Assembly: GCA_004562915.1 (NCBI GenBank)
Contig: SFQZ01000113.1
Span: forward strand, 1 to 7,102
DNA length: 7,102 nt
Source: a bacterium
GTDB lineage: Bacteria; Bacillota_A; Clostridia; Lachnospirales; Lachnospiraceae
Direction of reading: 5' to 3'
Below are positions 1 through 5,586 of the stretch, in pieces; position 1 is the stretch's first letter; every line of letters begins with the position of its first letter. Both the position numbers and the translations under genes were made by a program. The notes beneath the pieces were generated by a model. The model worked only from the letters and a program-made list of their open reading frames with translations, made no database searches and was not told where the DNA came from.

Positions 1-29
1 TTTAAAAGTGAAAGAAACAATGATATAAT
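1..29 (+). promoter_or_regulatory. Putative extended -10 promoter of the DegV gene
   Basis: TATAAT at 24-29 is preceded by TGA at 21-23, which makes a perfect extended -10 (TGnTATAAT). The hexamer 17 bp upstream, TTTAAA at 1-6, matches TTGACA at only four positions and lies on the window edge. Transcription would start near 36, which puts the in-frame GTG at 38 at the very 5' end of the message and favours the ATG at 74 as the true start. Confidence 0.55.
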
Positions 30-73
30 AGGAAAAAGTGTGTGAAGATTGTATTTTACAGGGAGGGAGAAAT

Positions 74-949
74 ATGAGTCGAATTGCCATTGTAACAGAC
101 AGTAACAGTGGGATTACACAGGCAGAAGCCAAACAATTGGGAATTTATGTTATGCCAATGCCTTTTTTTGTAAATGAGAAATTATGTTATGAGGAAGTGG
201 ACTTATCACTGGAGCAATTTTATGAACTGCTTGCTCAGGATGTAAATGTCTCTACTTCTCAGCCATCTCCTGCAGATATTATGGATCTGTGGAATAAGTT
301 GCTGAAAGAATATGATCAGATTGTCCATATTCCTATGTCGAGTGGTCTTAGCGCGTCCTGCGAGACGTCGATGGGACTTGCGCAGGACTATGATGGAAAG
401 GTACAGGTTGTGAATAATCAAAGAATTTCCGTTACCATGAGACAGTCTGTTATGGATGCAATCGCACTTGTAAAGCAGGGTAAAAATGCGGAAGAAGTAA
501 AAGAAATTTTGGAAAAAGAAGCTTTGGAAGCCAGTATCTATCTTGTAGTAGATACACTTAAATATCTGAAAAAAGGAGGAAGGATCACTCCGGCAGCGGC
601 TTTGCTTGGTTCTGCATTGAATCTGAAACCGATTCTGCAGATTCAGGGAGAAAAGCTGGATGCATATAAAAAAGTGCGGGGAATGAAACCGGCAAAGAAA
701 AATATGCTGGAGGCCATGAAAAAGGATCTGGATACCCGATTTGCAGATTATGTGAAGAAAGGTGAAATGAAACTGCATATTGCTTATACATCAAGCAGGG
801 AAGAAGCAGAAGAATGGACGGAAGAAGTAAGGGCTGCCTTTCCGAATCTTCCAATCAGCAGTGTAGATACACTTTCTCTCAGTGTAATATGTCACACCGG
901 TCCTGGTGTGCTGGCAATCGCTGCAAGCCATTGTCTGGATAATGAATAA
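74..949 (+). CDS. DegV family protein (fatty acid-binding, FakB-like)
   Basis: This 291-residue cytoplasmic protein has the usual DegV length and all family landmarks. These are the N-terminal IAIVTDSNSGI strand-loop (4-14), TSQPSP (61-66), MSSGLSAS (88-95), LKYLKKGGRI (162-171) and HTGPGVLAIA near the C-terminus (274-283). DegV proteins bind one long-chain fatty acid. In several Firmicutes they act as FakB, presenting the acyl chain to the kinase FakA for phosphorylation and entry into phospholipid synthesis. No fakA is in the window, so a FakB role is inferred from the family, and the fatty acid preference cannot be read. The ATG at 74 is chosen because GGGAGG at 61-66 is well spaced before it; the in-frame GTG at 38 has no such site and coincides with the predicted transcript start. 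The gene appears monocistronic, because the rplU promoter follows within about 40 bp. No clear intrinsic terminator separates them, so some read-through is possible. Confidence 0.93.
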   Translation: MSRIAIVTDSNSGITQAEAKQLGIYVMPMPFFVNEKLCYEEVDLSLEQFYELLAQDVNVSTSQPSPADIMDLWNKLLKEYDQIVHIPMSSGLSASCETSMGLAQDYDGKVQVVNNQRISVTMRQSVMDAIALVKQGKNAEEVKEILEKEALEASIYLVVDTLKYLKKGGRITPAAALLGSALNLKPILQIQGEKLDAYKKVRGMKPAKKNMLEAMKKDLDTRFADYVKKGEMKLHIAYTSSREEAEEWTEEVRAAFPNLPISSVDTLSLSVICHTGPGVLAIAASHCLDNE

Positions 950-1015
950 AAAATTTAATTTTATGATAAAAAATTTATCCAGGTAGTTGACGATACAGAA
1001 ATTTCGTGTTAAGAT
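946..1015 (+). promoter_or_regulatory. rplU operon promoter with upstream A-tracts
   Basis: TTGACG (987-992) and TAAGAT (1010-1015) are separated by exactly 17 bp, giving a near-consensus housekeeping promoter with a start near 1021-1023. Upstream, the 12-bp sequence ATAAAAAATTTA occurs twice (946-957 and 966-977), 20 bp apart, or about two helical turns. The nearer copy falls at about -45 to -56, where UP elements contact the RNA polymerase alpha subunit. The promoter is read from the sequence; the UP-element role is inferred. Confidence 0.75.
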
Positions 1016-1020
1016 AACGA

Positions 1021-1086
1021 AGTATGCCGCACAAAGAGGTAGAAGCATCCGAAAGGATCACCGTATTTGGCGAGTAATGATAATAG
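1021..1086 (+). ncRNA. Ribosomal protein L21 leader (structured 5' UTR of rplU)
   Basis: The roughly 75-nt leader between the promoter and rplU can fold into three nested helices. GCC 1026-1028 pairs with GGC 1069-1071, GGT 1038-1040 with ACC 1060-1062, and ATCC 1047-1050 with GGAT 1055-1058. The last helix is closed by a GAAA tetraloop at 1051-1054. Position, size and the TATGCCGC...TTTGGCGAG ends fit my recollection of the L21 leader family of Firmicutes, which is thought to mediate feedback control of the operon by L21. The fold was done by eye and the match to the family comes from memory. Confidence 0.7.
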
Positions 1087-1098
1087 GAGGTGTGCCAT

Positions 1099-1404
1099 AT
1101 GTACGCAATTATTGCAACAGGTGGTAAACAGTACAAAGTAGCCGAAGGCGATATCATTAAAGTAGAAAAGCTTGGTGTAGAAGCTGGAGAAACCGTTACA
1201 TTTGATCAGGTACTTGCAGTAAGCAATGATGGTCTGAAAGTTGGTGCTGATGTTGAGAACGCAAGCGTTACTGCTTCCGTAATTGAGAACGGCAAGGCTA
1301 GAAAAGTTATTGTTTACAAGTATAAGAGAAAAACTGGTTATCATAAGAAAAACGGACATAGACAGCAGTTCACAAAAGTGAAAATCGAAAAGATCAACGC
1401 TTAA
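1099..1404 (+). CDS. rplU: 50S ribosomal protein L21
   Basis: This 101-residue protein of the large ribosomal subunit binds 23S rRNA and has the normal L21 length. The N-terminus MYAIIATGGKQYKV and the C-terminal GHRQQFTKVKIEKI, which contains the L21 signature Gly-His-Arg-Gln, identify it. The start is the ATG at 1099, placed 8 nt after AGGAGG at 1085-1090. An upstream in-frame GTG at 1090 overlaps this site and is rejected. It is the first gene of rplU-prp-rpmA. The three genes lie 12 bp and 4 bp apart, and expression is probably set by the L21 leader and promoter upstream. Confidence 0.98.
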   Translation: MYAIIATGGKQYKVAEGDIIKVEKLGVEAGETVTFDQVLAVSNDGLKVGADVENASVTASVIENGKARKVIVYKYKRKTGYHKKNGHRQQFTKVKIEKINA

Positions 1405-1416
1405 TCAGGTGAGCTG

Positions 1417-1746
1417 ATGACCAGGATAACGTTTTATCAGAATTCGGAACATCAATGTGTTGGATTTGATGTGAACGGTCACGCAGGATATGCGCAAGAA
1501 GGCGAAGATATTGTCTGTGCTGCTATTTCGGCGTTGGTGATCAATACAGTTAATTCCATAGAGGCATTTACGGAAGATGAGTTCCGGGTGGATGTGGATG
1601 AGGAATCGACAGACATTCGTTTTTCTCTTGAGAATTGTCCTTCCAAAGAATGTTTATTACTTCTGAATTCGCTCATTCTCGGATTGCAGAGAATGGAAGA
1701 TGAACAGTATAAAGATTTTATTGATATAATCTTCGAGGAGGTGTAA
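1417..1746 (+). CDS. prp: Ribosomal-processing cysteine protease Prp (YsxB)
   Basis: This 109-residue protein is a small cytoplasmic cysteine protease that removes the N-terminal extension of ribosomal protein L27 in Firmicutes and relatives, a step essential for L27 function in Staphylococcus aureus. The catalytic pair is visible at the family positions: His22 in the GHAGYA motif and Cys34 in the DIVCAAIS motif. The GEDIVC segment and the following helix (SALVINTVNSIE) are typical. It sits between rplU and rpmA, the gene of its substrate, as in Bacillus and Staphylococcus, so enzyme and substrate are co-transcribed. The ATG at 1417 has AGGTGA at 1407-1412 in front. Its last codons and stop overlap the GAGGAGGTG ribosome binding site of rpmA (1735-1743), which suggests translational coupling. 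Confidence 0.96.
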   Translation: MTRITFYQNSEHQCVGFDVNGHAGYAQEGEDIVCAAISALVINTVNSIEAFTEDEFRVDVDEESTDIRFSLENCPSKECLLLLNSLILGLQRMEDEQYKDFIDIIFEEV

Positions 1747-1750
1747 AACC

Positions 1751-2035
1751 ATGTTAAATATGAACCTTCAATTTTTTGCTCATAAAAAGGGAGTTGGTTC
1801 TACTAAGAACGGTAGAGATTCCGAGTCCAAGAGATTAGGAGCAAAGAGAGCTGACGGACAGTTTGTAAAAGCTGGTAATATCCTTTACAGACAGCGTGGA
1901 ACCAAGATCCATCCAGGTGTTAACGTTGGACGTGGAAAAGACGATACTCTGTTTGCACTGACAGACGGTGTTGTTCGTTTTGAAAGAAAAGGAAGAGATA
2001 AGAAACAGGTTTCTATCGTTCCGGTAGCTGAGTAA
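1751..2035 (+). CDS. rpmA: 50S ribosomal protein L27 with Prp-cleavable N-terminal extension
   Basis: This 94-residue large-subunit protein has an N-terminal tail that reaches the peptidyl transferase centre. The protein begins MLNMNLQFFAHKKG; the LNLQFF-type motif marks the nine-residue extension cut by Prp, expected after Phe9. That would leave Ala10-His-Lys-Lys, equivalent to the AHKK start of Escherichia coli L27. Here the third-fourth residues are Asn-Met where the staphylococcal protein has Lys-Leu. The remaining STKNGRDSESKRLG and RQRGTKIHPG segments are classic L27. The start ATG lies 7 nt after a strong GAGGAGGTG site. It is the last gene of its operon and is followed by an intrinsic terminator. 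Confidence 0.98.
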   Translation: MLNMNLQFFAHKKGVGSTKNGRDSESKRLGAKRADGQFVKAGNILYRQRGTKIHPGVNVGRGKDDTLFALTDGVVRFERKGRDKKQVSIVPVAE

Positions 2036-2045
2036 TGCATATGTG

Positions 2046-2082
2046 CGGGCTTCAAATCAATTTGGTTTGAAGCCTGTTTTTT
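2046..2082 (+). terminator. Rho-independent terminator of rplU-prp-rpmA
   Basis: A 13-bp stem (2046-2058 with 2064-2076, containing two G-T wobbles) with an AATTT loop is followed at once by six T residues (2077-2082). It begins 10 bp after the rpmA stop codon and separates the ribosomal protein operon from obg. Confidence 0.93.
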
Positions 2083-2105
2083 GCTATTAAATTTTGAGTA
2101 CAGTA

Positions 2106-2134
2106 TCGGGAGTTCCTATCCATACATGTATAAT
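2106..2134 (+). promoter_or_regulatory. Putative promoter of the obg-rsfS operon
   Basis: A perfect TATAAT lies at 2129-2134, but the hexamer 17 bp upstream (TCGGGA, 2106-2111) is a poor -35. Transcription from here would start near 2141, giving a leader of about 44 nt before the obg ATG at 2185. This would also exclude the in-frame ATG at 2140 as the start. Since a strong terminator lies just upstream, a promoter is needed in this interval. Confidence 0.5.
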
Positions 2135-2184
2135 TTTAAATGGATGGAGAATTCTATGATCAAAATAGATACAGGAGTAAAAAT

Positions 2185-3474
2185 ATGTTTGCAGACAGAG
2201 CGAAAATAATCATCCGTTCCGGAAAGGGTGGCGATGGTCATGTCAGTTTCCGGAGAGAACTTTATGTACCGAATGGCGGTCCGGATGGCGGAGACGGCGG
2301 CAGTGGTGGGGATGTAATATTTGAAGTGGATGAGGGATTGAACACCCTGAATGAATTCCGCCACAAAAGAAAGTATTCCGCACAGAACGGTGAAGAAGGT
2401 GGTAAAAAACGCTGCCATGGTTCGGATGGAAAAGATATTGTTCTGAAAGTACCGGAAGGTACAGTAGTATATGAGGTAGAAAGCGGAAAAGTTATTGCTG
2501 ATATGTCAGGAGAAAACAGACGTCAGATCATATTAAAAGGTGGTCGTGGCGGAAAAGGAAATATGCATTATGCTACTGCAACCATGCAGGTTCCGAAGTA
2601 CGCACAGCCGGGACAGCCGGCCCAGGAACTTGAAGTACGTCTGGAATTGAAGGTGATCGCTGACGTTGGTCTTGTGGGTTATCCAAACGTGGGAAAATCA
2701 ACATTTCTTTCCCGGGTGACAAATGCACAGCCCAAAATCGCAAATTATCATTTTACCACTCTGACCCCCAATCTTGGTGTCGTCGATCTGGACGGTAATG
2801 ATGGTTTTGTTATTGCGGATATTCCAGGACTGATTGAAGGGGCATCTGAGGGCGTGGGATTGGGACATGAATTCCTTCGCCATATTGAACGTACCCGTGT
2901 GATGATTCATATTGTAGATGCGGCTTCTACGGAAGGAAGAGATCCTGTGGAAGACATTTATAAAATCAATGCGGAGCTGGAAGCATACAATCCGGAGATT
3001 GCATCACGTCCGCAGGTGATTGCAGCAAATAAAATTGATGTGATCTATCCGGAAGGTGAAAATCCCATTCAGCGTCTCCGGGATGAATTTGAACCGAAAG
3101 GGATTAAGGTATATCCGATATCTGCAGTTTCCGGAAAAGGTGTAAAAGAATTATTATACGCAGTAAAAGATCTATTGGATCATACGGAAAAACAGCCGGT
3201 TATTTTTAAACAGGAATTCTTCCCGGAGGATGTTCTGATAACTGAAAATCTTCCTTACACAGTCGAAAAGGAAGATGATGGACATACTTATATAGTAGAA
3301 GGTCCTAAGATCGAAAAAATGCTTGGTTACACGAATTTGGATTCTGAGAAAGGATTTTCTTTCTTCCAGAAGTTCCTGAAAGAGGGAGGTATTCTGGAAG
3401 AACTTGAAAAGGCAGGCATTCAGGAAGGTGATACCGTACGTATGTATGGTTTTGAATTTGATTATTACAAATAG
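2185..3474 (+). CDS. obg: Obg family GTPase, ribosome assembly (ObgE/CgtA)
   Basis: This 429-residue GTPase binds the 50S subunit and acts in late ribosome assembly and stress adaptation. Three domains are visible. The glycine-rich Obg fold (about 1-158) has GGPDGGDGGSGGD at 31-43 and GGRGGKGN at 119-126. The G domain carries Walker A GYPNVGKST (165-173), switch I Thr191-Thr192, DIPG (212-215), NKID (282-285) and SAVSG (313-317). The C-terminal OCT domain (about 345-429) ends in VRMYGFEFDYYK. The length is normal. The ATG at 2185 is chosen because AGGAG (2173-2177) precedes it and the Obg fold starts directly with MFADRAKIIIRSGKGGDG; a further in-frame ATG at 2140 would add 15 unrelated residues. 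It heads an operon with yhbY, nadD, yqeK and rsfS, and its position after rpmA is the common arrangement in bacteria. Confidence 0.98.
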   Translation: MFADRAKIIIRSGKGGDGHVSFRRELYVPNGGPDGGDGGSGGDVIFEVDEGLNTLNEFRHKRKYSAQNGEEGGKKRCHGSDGKDIVLKVPEGTVVYEVESGKVIADMSGENRRQIILKGGRGGKGNMHYATATMQVPKYAQPGQPAQELEVRLELKVIADVGLVGYPNVGKSTFLSRVTNAQPKIANYHFTTLTPNLGVVDLDGNDGFVIADIPGLIEGASEGVGLGHEFLRHIERTRVMIHIVDAASTEGRDPVEDIYKINAELEAYNPEIASRPQVIAANKIDVIYPEGENPIQRLRDEFEPKGIKVYPISAVSGKGVKELLYAVKDLLDHTEKQPVIFKQEFFPEDVLITENLPYTVEKEDDGHTYIVEGPKIEKMLGYTNLDSEKGFSFFQKFLKEGGILEELEKAGIQEGDTVRMYGFEFDYYK

Positions 3475-3486
3475 GCGGAGGATATC

Positions 3487-3777
3487 ATGACAAGTAAACA
3501 GAGAGCATATTTGAAAAGTCTTGCAATGACAATGGAACCAATTCTGCAGATTGGTAAATCCAGTTTAACTCCGGAATTTACCAAGTCTGTCAGTGAAGCA
3601 CTTGATGCAAGAGAGCTGATTAAAATAAGTGTCCTGCAGAATTGCATGGACGATCCCTCTCAGATGGCTCAGATGCTTGCTGAGAGAACGGGATCTCAGG
3701 TGGTGCAGGTAATCGGAAAGAAAATCGTTCTTTATAAGGAAGGCAAGAAGGAAAAGAAAAAAATACAGCTTCCATAA
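3487..3777 (+). CDS. yhbY: YhbY family RNA-binding protein (CRM domain)
   Basis: This 96-residue protein is a single CRM domain, an RNA-binding fold of pre-50S-associated proteins (E. coli YhbY, B. subtilis YqeI). Recognisable parts are the KQRAYLKSLA helix (4-13), PILQIGKSSLTPE (18-30) and EALDARELIKISVLQN (37-52), followed by IGKKIVLYKE and a lysine-rich tail. The conserved GxxG-type loop reads Gly-Lys-Ser-Ser (23-26), so the second glycine of the usual GKxG is replaced. GGAGG at 3477-3481 overlaps the end of obg, and the ATG lies 5 nt after it, only 12 bp beyond the obg stop. Next to obg and rsfS, a ribosome-assembly role fits, though the exact function is known only from family members. 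Confidence 0.93.
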   Translation: MTSKQRAYLKSLAMTMEPILQIGKSSLTPEFTKSVSEALDARELIKISVLQNCMDDPSQMAQMLAERTGSQVVQVIGKKIVLYKEGKKEKKKIQLP

Positions 3778-3790
3778 GGCAGGGAGAAAT

Positions 3791-4399
3791 ATGAAAAGGA
3801 AAATCGGTATTATGGGAGGAACCTTTGATCCCATCCATATCGGACATCTGATTCTGGGTGAAAAGGCATATCAGCAGTTTGGGCTTGAAAAAATACTGTT
3901 TATGCCCTCTGGTAATCCTCCTCATAAGCAGCACAGGGAAGGACGTGCCACGGATGATCAGCGGGTGGAAATGGTGCGGAGAGCTATCGAAGGCAATCTG
4001 CATTTTGCCCTTTCTCTGGAAGAAATGAATGCAGATGGGTATTCCTATACCTATAGAACGCTGGAACGGTTAAAATGCCAAAATCCGGGCGTAGAATACT
4101 ATTTTATTATAGGTGCGGATTCGCTGTTTGATTTTGATGGATGGAAAGAGCCGGGACGTATCTGTCAGGCAGCTAAGCTTCTGGTAGCTGGGCGAAATCA
4201 CGTGGAGAAACCACGGCTTATAAGTCAGATGAAGTATCTGGGTGAAAAGTATAACGGAGAGTTTTTCTTACTGGATATTCCCAATCTTGATATTTCCTCA
4301 AAAATGCTGAGAAAGTGGATCGCAGAATCGGAAAGTATTCTTTATTATGTACCGGATTCTGTATACACTTACATCAAAGAACAGAAAATATATAAGTGA
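3791..4399 (+). CDS. nadD: Nicotinate-nucleotide adenylyltransferase
   Basis: This 202-residue enzyme transfers AMP from ATP to nicotinic acid mononucleotide, giving deamido-NAD, the penultimate step of NAD synthesis. The nucleotidyltransferase signature GGTFDPIHIGH (9-19) holds the (H/T)xGH catalytic motif. PSGNPPHK (39-46), YSYTYRTLE (84-92) and GADSLFDFDGW (108-118) are typical NadD substrate-binding segments. The C-terminal ATP-binding motif reads ISSKMLR (168-174) where most homologues have ISSTxIR; the two serines and the arginine are kept. AGGGAG at 3781-3786 precedes the ATG. The gene is 13 bp after yhbY, and its TGA is embedded in a possible GTG start of yqeK. The pairing with yqeK and rsfS is the usual one in Firmicutes. 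Confidence 0.97.
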   Translation: MKRKIGIMGGTFDPIHIGHLILGEKAYQQFGLEKILFMPSGNPPHKQHREGRATDDQRVEMVRRAIEGNLHFALSLEEMNADGYSYTYRTLERLKCQNPGVEYYFIIGADSLFDFDGWKEPGRICQAAKLLVAGRNHVEKPRLISQMKYLGEKYNGEFFLLDIPNLDISSKMLRKWIAESESILYYVPDSVYTYIKEQKIYK

Positions 4400-4434
4400 C
4401 AGATGATAAATTGGAGATTCCGGAGGACAAATTT

Positions 4435-5022
4435 GTGGAAGAATCAAAATATGATTTACAGAAGATAGAGAAAAAACTAAAAAAATACCTGGATGAGGAC
4501 CGTCTCTGGCATACGTTGGGGGTAATGCATACAGCAGCGGCTCTCGCCATGGTATACGATGTGGATCTGGAAAAAGCACAGATTGCCGGTTTACTTCACG
4601 ACTGTGCCAAATGTATTCCTACAAAGAAAAAGATGAAGCTTTGTAAAGAAAACAATATACCTGTCAGCGAATTTGAAAAAGAGCATCCATTTCTTCTTCA
4701 CGCAAAGGTTGGGGCCTATATCGCCAGTGAAAAATACGGGATAAAAGATCAGGAAATCCTGCGGTCTATTATCTGGCATACGACGGGAACGGAAGATATG
4801 TCCATGCTTGAAAAAATAATCTATATAGCCGATTATATAGAACCTGCCAGAAACAAAGCTCCAAGATTGGCAGAAATACGTAAGATTGCTTTTCAGAATC
4901 TGGATCTTTGTATGTATGAGATTCTGCATGATACCCTGGAGTATCTGGATGAAAATCCCGATGATGTGGATCAGGCTACAGTGAGAGCGTACGAATATTA
5001 TAGAAAAAAATGTGGTAAATAA
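4435..5022 (+). CDS. yqeK: HD-domain diadenosine tetraphosphate hydrolase YqeK
   Basis: YqeK is an HD-fold metal-dependent phosphohydrolase; characterised members split Ap4A symmetrically into two ADP. With the start used here the product is 195 residues. Metal-ligand candidates are His26 (RLWHTLGV), His55-Asp56 (AGLLHDCAK), the HPFLLHA segment (84-90), His115 (IIWHTTG) and Asp133 (YIADYIEPAR), all as in the family. The start is uncertain. GTG at 4435 follows GGAGG (4422-4426) by 8 nt and gives the short N-terminus seen in homologues. An in-frame GTG at 4396 overlaps the nadD stop (GTGA) and would add 13 residues, but has no visible ribosome binding site. The gene follows nadD and precedes rsfS, as in B. 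subtilis. Confidence 0.94.
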   Translation: MEESKYDLQKIEKKLKKYLDEDRLWHTLGVMHTAAALAMVYDVDLEKAQIAGLLHDCAKCIPTKKKMKLCKENNIPVSEFEKEHPFLLHAKVGAYIASEKYGIKDQEILRSIIWHTTGTEDMSMLEKIIYIADYIEPARNKAPRLAEIRKIAFQNLDLCMYEILHDTLEYLDENPDDVDQATVRAYEYYRKKCGK

Positions 5023-5042
5023 CAATAAAGGAGGAAAACACT

Positions 5043-5396
5043 ATGACAGAATCCAGAAAAATGGCTGCTATGGCATGTGATGCGCTGGATGACAAAAAGG
5101 CAAATGATATTAAGGTTATCGATATCGAAAAAGTTTCCAGTCTTGCCGATTATTTTATTATAGCCAGCGGAAGTAACAGAAATCAGGTACAGGCTATGGC
5201 AGATAACGTAGATGAGGTACTTGGAAAAGCAGGATATCCGGTGAAACAGATCGAAGGATATTCAACAGCCAATTGGATATTAATGGATTATGGCGATATC
5301 GTAATTCATATTTTTGATGAGGAAAACAGATTATTCTATGATCTGGAAAGAATCTGGAGAGATGGAAAATCCATTGAAGTGGCAGATTTAAAATAA
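5043..5396 (+). CDS. rsfS: Ribosome silencing factor RsfS
   Basis: This 117-residue protein of the RsfS/DUF143/YqeL family binds L14 on the 50S subunit and blocks joining with 30S, lowering translation under nutrient limitation. Diagnostic segments are LADYFIIASGSNRNQV (34-49) and EGYSTANWILMDYGDIVIHIF (71-91), followed by FYDLERIW (98-105). The ATG is preceded by AAAGGAGG at 5027-5034, a very strong site. It is the last gene of the obg operon, 20 bp after yqeK, and is followed by a long hairpin. In many Clostridia a LytR-CpsA-Psr gene lies between yqeK and rsfS; none is present here. Confidence 0.97.
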   Translation: MTESRKMAAMACDALDDKKANDIKVIDIEKVSSLADYFIIASGSNRNQVQAMADNVDEVLGKAGYPVKQIEGYSTANWILMDYGDIVIHIFDEENRLFYDLERIWRDGKSIEVADLK

Positions 5397-5445
5397 AGAG
5401 AAATCGAACATTTTGTAAAAATGGATTACGTATGTAATTTTCAGC

Positions 5446-5490
5446 AACACGCATGTTGACATAATATATTTATGTTAACATGCGTGTTTT
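5446..5490 (+). terminator. Terminator of the obg-rsfS operon (19-bp perfect stem)
   Basis: Positions 5446-5464 pair with 5470-5488 over 19 bp with one G-T wobble, around the 5-nt loop TATAT. The stem ends in TTTT followed by AATAAT, a short but adequate U-tract on the plus strand. It lies about 50 bp after the rsfS stop. The stem is longer than most intrinsic terminators. On the minus strand there is no T-run after it, so it is not an obvious lexA terminator. Confidence 0.8.
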
Positions 5491-5492
5491 AA

Positions 5493-5582
5493 TAATATGA
5501 TGTTGGTGTCAAAGCTTTTGACACCATGATGCCAGGAATTTCTTCGCTTTTCACGCTCCCGAAATCCCTGGCATCATAATAC
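5493..5582. repeat. Composite palindromic intergenic element A, downstream of lexA
   Basis: Two hairpins lie side by side. The first pairs 5505-5513 with 5517-5525 around GCT (core GGTGTCAAA/TTTGACACC). The second pairs 5526-5542 with 5561-5577, 17 positions with one mismatch, around an 18-nt loop. The flanks TAATATGATG (5493-5502) and CATCATAATA (5572-5581) are also complementary at 9 of 10 positions, so the whole can close into a three-way junction. It fills the space between the converging rsfS and lexA genes. Its core resembles element B at 6897-6946. It could serve as the 3' structure of the lexA mRNA; no T-run follows it in that direction. Confidence 0.6.
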
Positions 5583-5586
5583 ATTA

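Noticed and set aside
38..73. GTG at 38 as the start of the DegV protein
   Set aside because: The extra 12 residues encode the ribosome binding site region (GGGAGG at 61-66), and the predicted transcript starts at about 36.
206..778. A 190-codon open frame on the minus strand inside the DegV gene
   Set aside because: It is fully antisense to a gene with clear family motifs, has no ribosome binding site, and its Phe/Ile/Cys-rich composition is typical of reversed coding sequence.
965..979. GATAAA-AAA-TTTATC hairpin as a terminator of the DegV gene
   Set aside because: The stem is six A/T-rich pairs with a 3-nt loop and no T-run; too weak, and better explained as A-tract DNA upstream of the rplU promoter.
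2140..2184. ATG at 2140 as the start of Obg
   Set aside because: It lies at or before the predicted transcription start, lacks a well-placed ribosome binding site and adds residues not found in the family; ATG 2185 has AGGAG and begins the Obg fold.
5405..5418. CGAAC half-site (CGAACATTTTGTAA) after rsfS as a LexA box
   Set aside because: Only the left half matches; the right half has no GTTC and no promoter is nearby.
5425..5438. ATTAC-GTAT-GTAAT small palindrome after rsfS
   Set aside because: A 5-bp arm is expected by chance in AT-rich intergenic DNA and nothing nearby gives it a role.
5456..5461. TTGACA inside the rsfS terminator stem as a promoter -35
   Set aside because: The hexamer 17 bp downstream (CATGCG) is not a -10; the match comes from the palindrome.
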